Assembly: GCF_029227915.1 (NCBI RefSeq)
Contig: NW_026633882.1
Span: 1-22,000, forward strand
Source: Hydractinia symbiolongicarpus
Taxonomy: Eukaryota; Cnidaria; Hydrozoa; Anthoathecata; Hydractiniidae
DNA: 22,000 nt
Reading direction: 5' to 3'
The translations under genes and the position numbers were made by a program. Positions 1-8,631 of the stretch are shown here, in pieces; position 1 is the stretch's first letter, and each line of letters starts with the position of its first letter. The notes below the pieces were generated by a model. That model saw only the letters and a list, made by a program, of their open reading frames with translations. It was not told where the DNA came from and made no database searches.

Positions 1-85
1 AATATATGAAAATCTAAACTCATGTATTTCCTGACGACAAATGTCTGGATAATGCAAGGCATAATAAGCAATCCATGGAATTTTG
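1..85 (-). CDS. Candidate exon open to the left edge
   Basis: The acceptor is CATATTCAG at 86. In phase 2 the reading KIPWIAYYALHYPDICRQEI stays open to the window edge and looks protein-like; phase 1 is also open. Phase 2 does not match the exit phase (1) of the 756-631 exon, so an exon would be missing between them or this belongs elsewhere. Confidence 0.3.
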
Positions 86-517
86 CTGAATATGAATATA
101 CTGAAAAAAATATTATACCCATGTTTGCATTGGTTCTCACCGGTAATACTATAAAATAAAAAAACGTATTAAAAGCTATACCATTGGATTTCCCATAGGA
201 CTTCAGTAAAGTAAAGGTCTGAAATCAATGATAAGGTAAAGATTTACAATGTAAACAATTCATTTCGATGTAGAAATACGCTGTATATATTGCGACTCGT
301 GGATTTCTCCGTTGAATAAATGCAAGCTAATGTCTCTTCATTGAAGTCGAAAGCCTAACGCAAGGCAGTTCACACTTCAAACCGTATTTCAAAAAACCCG
401 GTTTAACTAAGCCAAAACATGGCTACAAAATCTAGTCAGAAAATATCGAAAAAAATTTAAAATCAGCCTAGTCGAATTTAAACTTTTGTCACTTTTTGTC
501 AGTAATATTGCAGCTAG

Positions 518-549
518 CTAGTCCTGAAGCTGTTCATCCACTGCTTTGC
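518..549 (-). CDS. Candidate terminal exon of the recombinase-like gene
   Basis: After a weak acceptor (GAGGTAG), a phase-1 reading gives KAVDEQLQD and a TAG (520-518). It keeps the phase left by the 631 donor, but the polypyrimidine tract is poor, so this is only one option for the 3' end. Confidence 0.25.
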
Positions 550-630
550 CTACCTCTCCTTAATTTTAAACTACTACTTGGCGAATATAAACCGCCGCAA
601 ATAATTTTATTTTTCTGTACTGCCACTTAC

Positions 631-756
631 ATTCATTTTCTTTGTCACATGACAAATCAACGCTATTTTGGGGATGGTAATCATCATCATCATCATCATC
701 GTAATCGTCGTCATCTTCGTGGTCATAACGTTTACGTTTACAAACTTTCGACCGAG
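631..756 (-). CDS. Exon: basic plus Asp-rich segment
   Basis: A 126-bp exon; acceptor ATAATTACAG, donor GAAT|GTAAGT. In phase 1, the phase left by the 1475-1413 exon, it reads SRSKVCKRKRYDHEDDDD, then Tyr, seven Asp and YHPQNSVDLSCDKENE. KRKR could be a nuclear localisation signal (inference). The Asp run is coded by a (GAT)7 tract. Phase 0 is also open but gives a Met/Thr-rich peptide, so phase 1 is preferred. The plus-strand frame with six His is the antisense shadow of the same tract. Confidence 0.55.
680..700 (+). repeat. (ATC)7 trinucleotide microsatellite
   Basis: Seven tandem ATC units. On the minus strand they are GAT codons forming the poly-Asp run of the 756-631 exon. Confidence 0.95.
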
Positions 757-1412
757 CTGTAATTATGAATTATTCAAAATATAACTCGTATGCTTATTTG
801 TGGAGAATATGTTAAAAAAGCGAAAAATGATATAACCATTATAGCATTTCTAATCTTTTCATTGTATTGCTTAGTACGAATGACAAAAAATACAAACTTA
901 CAGCGCATGGAGTAACTTTTCTCAGATTTTCGTGATAGTACGTTTTTTCCTGATTGTTTTACACCTAACCAAAAGGGAAAGCTATGAATACATGCATATA
1001 TTTTATACAGACTACGGCCGACTAACGTAAAAGAAGTTTGACAGCGGATATATCTGAGCATGCATGTCTAGATTATTTTTATTTTATGTAAAATTCACTT
1101 CAAATTTGAAAGTTTAAACCAACAGAACGCGACGATGATTATTTTTCTAATCAATCTTAACTGGAAAGGATTTATCGTAACTGTTATAATTCTAGTCAAT
1201 AAAATCCAGTTTAAATTCAGCCCTCAATTTTCGTAAAATGAATAAATAAAAAAACAACCTTTTTTATTTTGGTTCACTTTATGTCTTTTCACACACTTAT
1301 CTGCTAACATACATCTGGATTTTTAGCTTTGGTGACTTCCTCATAAAGGATTTGAAATAACGTGTTAACTTTTCTTACCAGCTATATAAACATTCAATCC
1401 AATGCAACTTAC
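757..1412. other. Intron-like interval with ambiguous exon candidates
   Basis: No exon here fits the main phase chain. On the minus strand 1382-1314 and 949-902 have reasonable splice borders and open frames but break the phase chain. The ATG-initiated minus frame at 1061-774 runs through a GTAAGT site and looks like chance. Confidence 0.4.
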
Positions 1413-1475
1413 AGGTTTTTTCCGAACTTGGTTTCTTTTCGTTCCCTTTGAATAATCTCTGTGATGCTTCGTCAC
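1413..1475 (-). CDS. Micro-exon, Ser/Lys-rich repeat copy 2
   Basis: A 63-bp phase 1-1 exon; acceptor GTTCTCAG, donor ACCT|GTAAGT. It encodes DEASQRLFKGNEKKPSSEKT after a split Cys (or Gly if copy 1 is skipped). The shared core and phase with copy 1 show tandem exon duplication. If the donor is ignored the frame adds CKLHWIECLYSW and stops at 1378-1376. Confidence 0.65.
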
Positions 1476-1554
1476 CTGAGAACGATGTAAACATGCAATT
1501 AGGATAAGCAGTGTGACGTATACTGACCTAAACTATGAAAATCCTGGAACATAC

Positions 1555-1614
1555 ATGAAGTTTCTGTACTAACTCTACTTTGTCCTTCAAATTTTCTTTG
1601 TGATGCTCCGTTAC
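1555..1614 (-). CDS. Micro-exon, Ser/Lys-rich repeat copy 1
   Basis: A 60-bp phase 1-1 exon; acceptor TTTTTTAAG, donor TTCAT|GTATGT. It encodes GNGASQRKFEGQSRVSTETS with the split Gly from the previous exon. It is paralogous to the next exon (ASQRxFxG core). Confidence 0.65.
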
Positions 1615-1897
1615 CTTAAAAAATGTGAAAAACGAGTGATTGAATTATAATACTAGCTAAATTCTATTTGCTGATGTGGCAAGGATCCTTTTGGGTTCTT
1701 AAAATGTCATATCAGAACTTGAAAAAGAGGTTTACTTATATATCTCAAGGTATGCATCATATTTTTTATCGTAACGATATGCTCAAACATTTGCAAACAG
1801 TTTTAAGAACATTTCTCAACGTATTACAGGATTAAATGTGACTTGTTCACAAAACGAAAGAGTCGCACTAGCATGAGAGTAATTATGACAAACATAC

Positions 1898-2440
1898 CTG
1901 CATCTATCTGAAGGAGTTGCTTTCCAACTTTCGTAATCTCCATAAGGGCAGGAGGGGCTTGATATGTTCCTTCGTTAATAGCACGAGAATGTCCCATGTG
2001 TTTGTAAAACCAATCCCGATCTGATTTTGGTATGTGAAGTGCAGCATAAAGGGTACTGACCCTATGCCTATTGGATGTCGCTTTAATATTGTCTGGCTTC
2101 TTTAGGTCTATTTTTTCAATTATATTGTGAACTGCATGCCAGCCAGACGTATGTCCTTCAGATTTCCTTGTGCTGGCAAAAAGGTAGTTATTATCAGGTA
2201 GAATTCCAACGTCACTTCTTATATCTGGGTCAGCCAGTTTTTTTAGAGCATCTATTGTATCTGGTGGAATAAGAACCGGGACTATATGATTGTTGCCTTT
2301 TCCAGTCATATATGAAATCTTGATTGTATCAACTAATAATTGATCAAGAGGATCTAAGTAATCAATGCGTTGTCTATCTATCCAAGCATCATTAATCGCC
2401 TGCTGAAAGTCATCTAACAACATACGTGCTGGCTCTCCTC
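1898..2440 (-). CDS. Exon: catalytic region of tyrosine-recombinase-like domain
   Basis: A 543-bp phase 1-1 exon; acceptor AATATTTTAG, donor GATGCAG|GTATGT. A 95-bp intron separates it from the previous exon, and splicing restores ARRGGEPARM. Residues matching tyrosine recombinases: Arg of box I (ARRGGEP), the Lys in TGKGNNHIVPVLIP, Arg in SNRHRVSTLYA (box II; the first His of the usual HxxR is Thr or Ser here), His in HMGHSRAIN and Tyr in EGTYQAP. Most of the catalytic set is therefore kept. The ATG at 2456 lies in the intron, not in the coding sequence, and reading past 1898 gives a spurious hydrophobic tail. Confidence 0.85.
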
Positions 2441-2535
2441 CTAAAATATTAATCATAGATCATTTGCATATTACAACTAAAATAACAACTGATACTATAG
2501 ATATAGAAGTTCCGCCACGTAACTGAATAAATTAC

Positions 2536-3610
2536 CTCTACGTGCATTTAGCAAAGTTAATCTACAGCAAGCACAATCTCGCAACTCGACATACGAAGAC
2601 ACATCAAATATTGTGAAAGGATCTTGCAAAAGCTCTTTCATCCTTTGCATTACATGGTTCTTAAGAAGTTGCATGTCTTCCTCCAATGGCAGCTCGGAAG
2701 GTTTTCGCAGTTTTATATTCTTGTTTTTGTTTAGTTGGTAGGTTGCATCTGCAAATACAAAGTCTTCATACATTTCTAACACAGAAATAAATCGGTCAAT
2801 TTCTTCAGCAGCGGAATCGTCACTAGAAACTAAGTAATGGCCTTTCAAAACCTTTGCAACGCGTTTTAGTAAGTAGTAAATATTTTGTTTTAAACCAGCC
2901 TTAAGTTCGTTGTCTTCACTGGTTGTGTATACATCAATAACATTTTTTAAATGTTCAAAATTTCTACGGTTGAACATATCACTTGCATCTCCATTTGGCC
3001 TTTCAATGTCATTTTGCTTAAGAAATAAATTGTACATGTGAGCAATTCTTCGCATGTCTGTCCTGACAGACTTTCTGACTTCAAATGACTTCTCGCATTT
3101 TCTTTTATCTTTATGATAAAACACTGTCCCAACTTTAATGATGGTGTTATCTGTCCTGCATATATCACCAATATTATCCCTTTGGAATTTTGATAAGATA
3201 TTGTCACGGAAATCATCAGTTATTCTTAAGTTTTCTGGTAATGATAACAAGTTGATAGGTACGGGAACAGTTTTTTTACACGAATTAGCCTGGCAGTTTT
3301 TCATATGCTGATACCAAAATCTCCGAGAAATAAATTTCTTACAGTTATTACAGTATACCAAATCATTTTGATCCCTTCCACGTCTCTCTCGCTCAAATTC
3401 AGGTTTTTCATTTAAAGCTTCTTTCATATTATATTCAAAGATTCCTCGGCGCCTGAAGTCCTCATAAGCTGCAAATTGCTCTTTTTTTTTAAGTTTGAGT
3501 ACAACCTTCACTTCAGGGTGGTGTTTATGCTTTGATCTGATATGCCTTCTTAAATATGACATTTTCTTTTTGCAAAAAATGCAGTATCTGTACGGTTTCT
3601 TTCTTCGGCG
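2536..3610 (-). CDS. Exon: zinc fingers and N-terminal part of recombinase-like domain
   Basis: The acceptor is TTTTTTATAG at 3611 (long T tract) and the donor is CGTAGAG|GTAATT. The exon is 1075 bp. The frame is open 16 codons before the first ATG (3562), giving RRRKKPYRYCIFCKKKM, so the CxxC of the first finger (YCIFC, then SYLRRHIRSKH) lies before that ATG; starting there would destroy the finger. Second finger: YCNNCKKFISRRFWYQHMKNC in full, C2HC-like, about residues 70-90 from the ATG. A long charged helical region follows, then DFVFADATYQLNKNKNIKLR and CCRLTLLNARRG. The last Arg-rich piece is the start of recombinase box I, completed in the next exon. Reading past the donor gives a short spurious tail. 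Confidence 0.85.
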
Positions 3611-3672
3611 CTATAAAAAAAAAAAAGTAACTAATAATACTTTGACATAAGCGTTACTTTGCAAATACTACA

Positions 3673-3734
3673 ATTTTAGGGTTTCGTGAAAAAAACCCGG
3701 GTTTTTTAACACATTTCACGAAACCCACTAAAAT
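3673..3734. repeat. Hairpin with nested palindrome
   Basis: The outer arms are gggtttcgtgaaa (near 3680) and tttcacgaaaccc (3713-3725), extended by attttag/ctaaaat with a two-base indel. An inner palindrome, aaaaacccgggttttt, lies between them. It sits just upstream of the zinc-finger exon on the minus strand. Confidence 0.75.
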
Positions 3735-4266
3735 AATAATTAGATAGTTTGATATATTTTGAGCAGACGCGATGGACTTCAACCCTTAACAGTAAAATAG
3801 AAACTATACTGGGGGAAAATATGGCTAGGTACACAGAAATTGAAATTTTCAAAAATTTAAAAATTGATTAAAATACGCTTATAAACTTTTGTTGATAGAC
3901 CAACCCTTCCAAAACCCTGAAAAATTGTCTACATTTCTTTGAAAAAATGACAATATTATATACTTATTATCAATAAAATGCGATAAATTAATGCAGAACC
4001 TTTTTTACTATTGTCCGTGCAGATTTATGTTCAATTGACGAAGTAAGTGAAGTACGGCTTACGCTCTAAAGAAAAATAATGTAAAATGTATGTCTATGTG
4101 TTAAAACGACAAGCAGGATTATGTCTATTTGTGCTACCCATAAAAAAGTTTAGCATGGACTGTAGGATTTTTTTTTTGAGCATTAGCTCGTCAGATAAAG
4201 ATAAAAAAACAACAAGAAAAAAGTTTCAAATTTATAATAATAAACAATAAAGCTAAGAATATAAAA
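3735..4266. other. Non-coding interval between the two loci
   Basis: AT-rich. Searching the minus strand here I found no ATG-initiated frame leading to a phase-0 donor that could start the zinc-finger gene. No clear promoter or poly(A) signal was recognised. Confidence 0.4.
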
Positions 4267-4302
4267 TTAAATTGGTAAAGTTTCAAAATATGTTTTTTTT
4301 AC

Positions 4303-4377
4303 CAATGCACTTTGGTCTGTATCAACAACATGCACATCAGTATCTATCATAAAACCAGAATCGTTTAGCAATGACAC
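4303..4377 (-). CDS. Exon: terminal or phase-0 linking exon
   Basis: A 75-bp phase 0 exon after a good acceptor (GCCATCTTTAG). It encodes VSLLNDSGFMID and TDVHVVDTDQSAL. At 4302 there is a GTAAAA donor that would splice in phase 0 to the zinc-finger exon at 3610. If unused, the frame reads VKKTYFETLPI and stops at TAA (4269-4267), making this the last exon of the SET-kinase gene. Either reading fits; transcript data would decide. Confidence 0.6.
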
Positions 4378-4497
4378 CTAAAGATGGCAAAAAAAGTAGT
4401 ACCATCTTTTATATAGTATAAAGTTGGGCACATAAATTAGTCATCCAAATGTTTGGAATTTGGAAATGCTAAGGGGTTCACCAAATTTGAGTATGGA

Positions 4498-4653
4498 TGT
4501 GTGCTACTTCCGAAATATTAACTAAAATTTTAGACAGAGTGAGATTCAAATCCACGCACTTTAACGTTCCCAGCATCAAGTGACAGCTTTTTTAGGGATG
4601 ACGCTTTAGCCATCCGTTTATGGAACAAATAATCACATTGGAAGTAGCACACA
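4498..4653. mobile_element. Small inverted-repeat element enclosing a tRNA-like sequence
   Basis: Perfect 14-bp inverted repeats, tgtgtgctacttcc (4498-4511) and ggaagtagcacaca (4640-4653), bound 156 bp that hold the tRNA-like sequence described separately. It may be a SINE or MITE-type insertion in an intron of the minus-strand gene. Confidence 0.55.
4533..4619 (-). tRNA. tRNA-like pseudogene or SINE head, class II (Leu/Ser-like) spacing
   Basis: On the minus strand an A-box-like TGGCTAAAGCG (4612-4602) and a B-box-like GGATTTGAATC (4553-4543) are 48 bases apart, the spacing of tRNAs with a long variable arm. The T stem (GTGG.../...CTCAC) and acceptor strands (AAACGGA with TCTGTCT) pair only in part. 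It is degenerate, so not a functional tRNA; the anticodon cannot be assigned. Confidence 0.4.
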
Positions 4654-5014
4654 TAGATAGACAACATACTATACAAACTTTAGTTGTTATTACAGTAAAT
4701 TACCTGGCTGAGATTGTTAATCTTTCTCTTACTGTTCTAAAAATATTGAAACAAGATCGCGTTAGGAAAAACAACCTGACCGAGACCAAAGTAAAATATG
4801 ATAAAACACAAACAAATAAGATAAGAACATGAAACAGAAATGTTTACCTTTAAAACAAAATTTTTTAAGCGCCATTTATTTTTACGTTTTCGGCAAAATT
4901 TCTACAAATGAAAAACATAGCAATCTTAATGATAATAATAAAATATCATACTAAGTGCGAGATCAAAGCTGTCTTTAATTACTGAATTTTTTTAACCAAT
5001 TAACTAAAGCAAAC

Positions 5015-5047
5015 TTTTGGCGTAGTCCAGACGGCCACAGGAGTTAG
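5015..5047 (-). CDS. Candidate micro-exon
   Basis: A 33-bp phase 0-0 segment with acceptor TGATATTTTAG and donor CCAAAA|GTTTGC, encoding LTPVAVWTTPK. It is GC-richer than its surroundings and of the same phase class as its neighbours, but the donor is weak. Confidence 0.3.
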
Positions 5048-5453
5048 CTAAAATATCAGATACAATATTCATAGATGAAAGGACAATTTTTAAAGGATGT
5101 CCACACAAGTAGTTCATACTCTTTTTAGGATCATTTTGGTTAGATCGAAAATATCAAACACTGATAATTTGATTTTGACGTGTTTTTGTTGTGGCAGTGT
5201 TATGCAACAAGGGGTAATATTGGTTTACAGATGACCTAACTTTAGTAGGATACCTAGTTTAAACTGCACTCGGTGGATAACTTGCATAAGCAGATAATTA
5301 TTTGGTGTTTAGATCTTATACGTTACATCTTTCTTTTTTGATTGTTTTGGGAGAAAATATATACGTTTTATGCAAAGGTTGATCTTCCAGAGGCATACAC
5401 CTAGTTCATTATATTTAATGCTACAGCTGATTGCATCATTATGGTAAACATAC

Positions 5454-5483
5454 CGTTTTATTCTGATCAGGTGTTGAAGTGAC
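5454..5483 (-). CDS. Micro-exon B, copy 2 (10 codons)
   Basis: A 30-bp phase 0-0 exon with the same peptide (VTSTPDQNKT) and the same acceptor and donor as the copy at 6093-6064. Confidence 0.6.
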
Positions 5484-5614
5484 CTAAAGAGAAGCTGAAT
5501 TGTAAAAACATAAAAAGTTCTATAAGCGGGAATTTGTAAATTGAAAGAATAATAATAATAATGTAACGTGTGAGCATACAGCATATACATGTAAGGTTGA
5601 AGTACATAACAAAC

Positions 5615-5665
5615 CTGTAAGCAGTCTTTTAGAATAAAATCTTTGTTTTGGTCTTCACCTTTATT
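5615..5665 (-). CDS. Micro-exon A, copy 2 (17 codons)
   Basis: A 51-bp phase 0-0 exon; acceptor GTGTTTAG, donor TTACAG|GTTTGT. It encodes NKGEDQNKDFILKDCLQ, two residues different from copy 1 (D to G, A to L). Confidence 0.65.
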
Positions 5666-6063
5666 CTAAACACATGCATACACACATACGTAACAAAACC
5701 ATACTTCCCATATTCCTTAATATTTTCACATGCATGCATTTACATAAATTAATGCAAACCATAATTTTTTAGAAAAACTTCACTTTTGGCGGTAAATGTA
5801 AACATTGTTTTTTTCAGTGCAATTAGGTCTAGAACCAGATATGAATTCTTTGTAAATGTCAAGTTTAGGGTTGCTTATTCTTAAAGAAACAAAACAACAA
5901 TTCCAGTTTGAAGAGAATGACAAAACAAATATGAAATGACCAATTTACAATAAACTTATTGTCATTTCTGAAGTTTAAGTGAAATTTAAAATAATTCCAG
6001 AGTCTTACACCTTGTTCATTATATTTAATGCTACAGCTGATTGCATCATTATGGTAAACATAC

Positions 6064-6093
6064 CGTTTTATTCTGATCAGGTGTTGAAGTGAC
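6064..6093 (-). CDS. Micro-exon B, copy 1 (10 codons)
   Basis: A 30-bp phase 0-0 exon; acceptor CTTCTCTTTAG, donor AAAACG|GTATGT. It encodes VTSTPDQNKT, a Ser/Thr-rich peptide that could be a kinase target (inference). The peptide is identical to that of copy 2. The longer minus-strand frame over it (LLFRSLQHLIRIKRY) is a shadow running through the splice sites. Confidence 0.6.
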
Positions 6094-6242
6094 CTAAAGA
6101 GAAGCTGAATTGTAAAAACATGAAAAGTTTCTAAGCGGGAATTTTTAAATTGAAAGAATAATAACAATTTAATGTGTGAGCATACAGCATATACATGTAC
6201 GGTTGAACTCACACTATCTATGAAATGAAGTAAATATCTAAC

Positions 6243-6293
6243 CTGTGCGCAGTCTTTTAGAATAAAATCTTTGTTTTGATCTTCATCTTTATT
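6243..6293 (-). CDS. Micro-exon A, copy 1 (17 codons)
   Basis: A 51-bp phase 0-0 exon; acceptor GTGTTTAG, donor GCACAG|GTTAGA. It encodes NKDEDQNKDFILKDCAQ. It lies in the upstream copy of the tandem duplication and is followed by micro-exon B at 6093. Confidence 0.65.
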
Positions 6294-6830
6294 CTAAACA
6301 CATGCATACACACATACGTAACAAAATCATACTTCACATATTCCTTAATATTTTTACATGCATGCATTTACATAAATTACTGCAAACCATAATTTTTTAG
6401 AAAAAATTTACATTTCACAGTAAATGTAAATACTAGGTAGTTTGCTTATTCTTAAAGAAACGAAGCACAATTTCAATTTGAATAGAATGACAAAACAAAG
6501 ATGAATTCACCAATGCACAAAACATTCCCAATAAAATTGTTAGTCATTGCCATTCCTGATGTCTTAAATTTTGTTGATGTGTGGCGATTAATTATTATTC
6601 TGACTGTGGTATTTAGGTAATGTGATTGTATAATCCTGTTTGGATAGTCTTAAAAAATATAAAGCAGCATTAAATCTTGATTTGAGCTTTATTTGATTGT
6701 TTTCCGATAGTTTTAAATGCTCACAAATTATACTTTATGTTAAAAACTTTTAGTAAAATTTAAAATAAATAGGAGAACTGTGTAATTATGGCATGGAAAA
6801 ACTACATACCGTTTTGTGTACATAACAAAC

Positions 6831-6890
6831 CTGAAAACTTTCTATACAGTTCTTAAGGTCGGACCTAAGGGCAGGATCCTCGTCTTCACT
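6831..6890 (-). CDS. Micro-exon, founder-type copy of the acidic repeat
   Basis: A 60-bp phase 0-0 exon; acceptor ACTTTCTATAG, donor TTTTCAG|GTTTGT. It encodes SEDEDPALRSDLKNCIESFQ. The DED start and the LKxC motif match the 17-codon exons at 6293 and 5665, and the intron just past its donor resembles that past the 5615 donor. It is probably a diverged paralogue. Confidence 0.65.
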
Positions 6891-7134
6891 CTATAGAAAG
6901 TAAATAAAATATTCCTTAACACCTTTGCAGGAGCTAAAGAAACGCATACAAAAATACTGTCTTACTTTTAATTCCAAAAGACTGCAAAACCATTTTCTTG
7001 ATCTTATTATCCTGAATAGTTTCCTGAAGGTTTTTTTTTAACTCATTTTATTTTAACAGACAATGTTCATAGGGTCTTTTTTCTGAATTTTTCCTTTTTG
7101 CACATGACCTAATTTTACTGCAATTATTTTTATT

Positions 7135-7936
7135 ATTATTAGGTAATTAGTCGATAAGGCCCATGGAAAAATCCACTTAGTCGGGATAGCAATGGAAAAG
7201 AACAGTCATTTGAATTTCGATAACGTCCGCCAGGACCCGTTTATAAATGAAAAAAGAATTAGAAACTCATTTACACATTAATTTTATTGTGTAGAGGTGG
7301 AAAAGCTGATGAAGAAATGAATAGAATCATGCGCTTTTGACCAACTGTTTAGGAGATACAGAAGTTTATAATTTTGCTGACGTCAGCAAACTACCCCTGC
7401 AAAGTAGAAAAAAATTTCATTAGAAATTTGTAAACCCGTTGCCTTCATCGTATAGATTTTGAAACACTATCAAGAAAATATATCCAATCATTCGCTTTTG
7501 ACAATGGTTAAGGAGATAAAAAGGTTTAAAAACTTTTGTTGACGTCAACAAAGTTCCACTGCAAAGGACAAAAAATTTTTCTTCAGAAATTTGCAAACCC
7601 GCTGCTTGCATGTTATAGATCTCGAAACTCTTGACAAACGGTTAAGGAAATCTATGGATTTTAAAATTTTGCTGACGTCAGCAAAGTCCATCTCCCAAAA
7701 AAAGTCAAAAATTTTTTTTTAAGAAATTTCCATACACGTTACATTCATCGTATAGATCTCGAAACGCTGATCAAGAAAATGTATAGGATCATTAACCTTT
7801 GACAAACTGTTGCGCGGTGAAAAATGACTGACGTCACCACTTCTTTCCAAGATATTTGGCCTTAAAGTTTTAAGTGCACTGTAATTGCTTTATTACCTTA
7901 GACACACAGACACAGTCTTCGTATTATTATATAGAT
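7135..7936. repeat. Tandem array with TGACGTCA palindromes; probable non-autonomous element
   Basis: Four units spaced about 134-162 bp share the blocks ttcatcgtatagat, gaaac, cttttgacaa and gttaaggaga, each with a palindrome centred on gacgtc (near 7381, 7543, 7677 and 7832). The right end reads cacacagacacagtcttcg followed by tattattatatagat, which I associate with cnidarian repeats (recollection, not checked). No coding capacity; the 7611-7420 minus frame lies inside it and is chance. Confidence 0.75.
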
Positions 7937-8631
7937 ATTCTTTTTAGATGATGTTTACATGAGAGTTAAATTGGCTTGTAACTCAGATCATTATAAGTAT
8001 CTAAGCACCAACGCTGAAATAACAAGATGCTTTTTTCGAGGTTACTTTCCCGAACTTCATAAATATTCCAAATTCAATTATAAAAAAATTGGTGCTAAAA
8101 ATGATTCTAATTTCTAAGTTCCTTACCAAACAGTAGAAAATAATTTACATTTATAAATATTTCTATTCTTTCTATGTCTTAATTGCAAGCTGAAATTGCA
8201 GCCAAACCCTTAATATAGACAAGCTTTCTAAGAAAAGGTTCGTTTTCAAAATAATTATTTTCTTCAAATATAAATAAAATGCAGTCAGAATATAATGTTG
8301 CTCTAGTTTCTTCATAATAATTTTTTATTCTATATGAATATTCTGATTTGAAGATCTTAATTTGGATGATTAAAAGGCATATAATAGCTATGGCAGAAAT
8401 CTTTGAGCTGTAAGGCTTTTCGTTATTATTAAACTGTACAGATATAAATAACGACAAATTTAACGAGAACAATAAAATTTGTTGTTAATTATATATAACT
8501 GAGCTTACCATTAGAAATTGTAAATCATCTGTGAAAAAATCCTATACAATAAACAAAGTAAGGACATTAAAATAAGATAAAACTTACACCTAGCATTGTT
8601 GTAACAACTTTGAAAGGATAACATCACTAAC

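Larger units (their letters stand above)
631..3610 (-). other. Multi-exon gene: zinc fingers plus tyrosine-recombinase-like domain (gene span, 5' and 3' ends unresolved)
   Basis: Seen: exons 3610-2536 (phase 0 in, 1 out), 2440-1898 (1-1), 1614-1555 (1-1), 1475-1413 (1-1) and 756-631 (1-1), all with GT..AG borders. Order: C-x2-C zinc finger, second Cys/His finger, a long helical region, recombinase-like catalytic region, repeated Ser/Lys-rich micro-exons, then a basic plus Asp-rich segment. Known: Crypton elements and related host genes encode tyrosine recombinases, which cut and rejoin DNA through a Tyr nucleophile. Inferred: either a domesticated recombinase-derived DNA-binding protein or part of an element. 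The first exon enters in phase 0 with coding sequence before its first ATG, so a start exon lies upstream; it may be the locus ending at 4303. Confidence 0.7.
5387..5980. repeat. Tandem duplication, copy 2
   Basis: Direct repeat of 5996-6567, about 600 bp, easily aligned throughout including introns (shared blocks around 5400-5520, 5620-5800 and 5870-5980). It carries micro-exons A and B. Confidence 0.9.
5996..6567. repeat. Tandem duplication, copy 1
   Basis: Direct repeat of 5387-5980 with small indels. Exon B is unchanged at peptide level, while introns show scattered substitutions, so the event is moderately recent. Confidence 0.9.

Noticed and set aside
496-762. Plus-strand frame of 88 codons with a six-His run
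   Set aside because: Antisense shadow of the minus-strand exon with the (GAT)7 tract; the minus strand has matching splice sites and phase.
2947-3216. Minus-strand frame of 89 codons inside the zinc-finger exon
   Set aside because: A different frame of the same strand within a clearly coding exon; a shadow.
5309-6212. Two similar minus-strand frames (93 and 115 codons) suggesting a duplicated gene
   Set aside because: They read through good splice sites in the wrong frame. The similarity reflects the tandem DNA duplication; the real coding parts are the 51-bp and 30-bp exons.
8179-8472. Minus-strand frame of 97 codons
   Set aside because: Low-complexity Ile/Phe/Asn-rich content in AT-rich sequence, no domain and no convincing splice borders in the phase chain.
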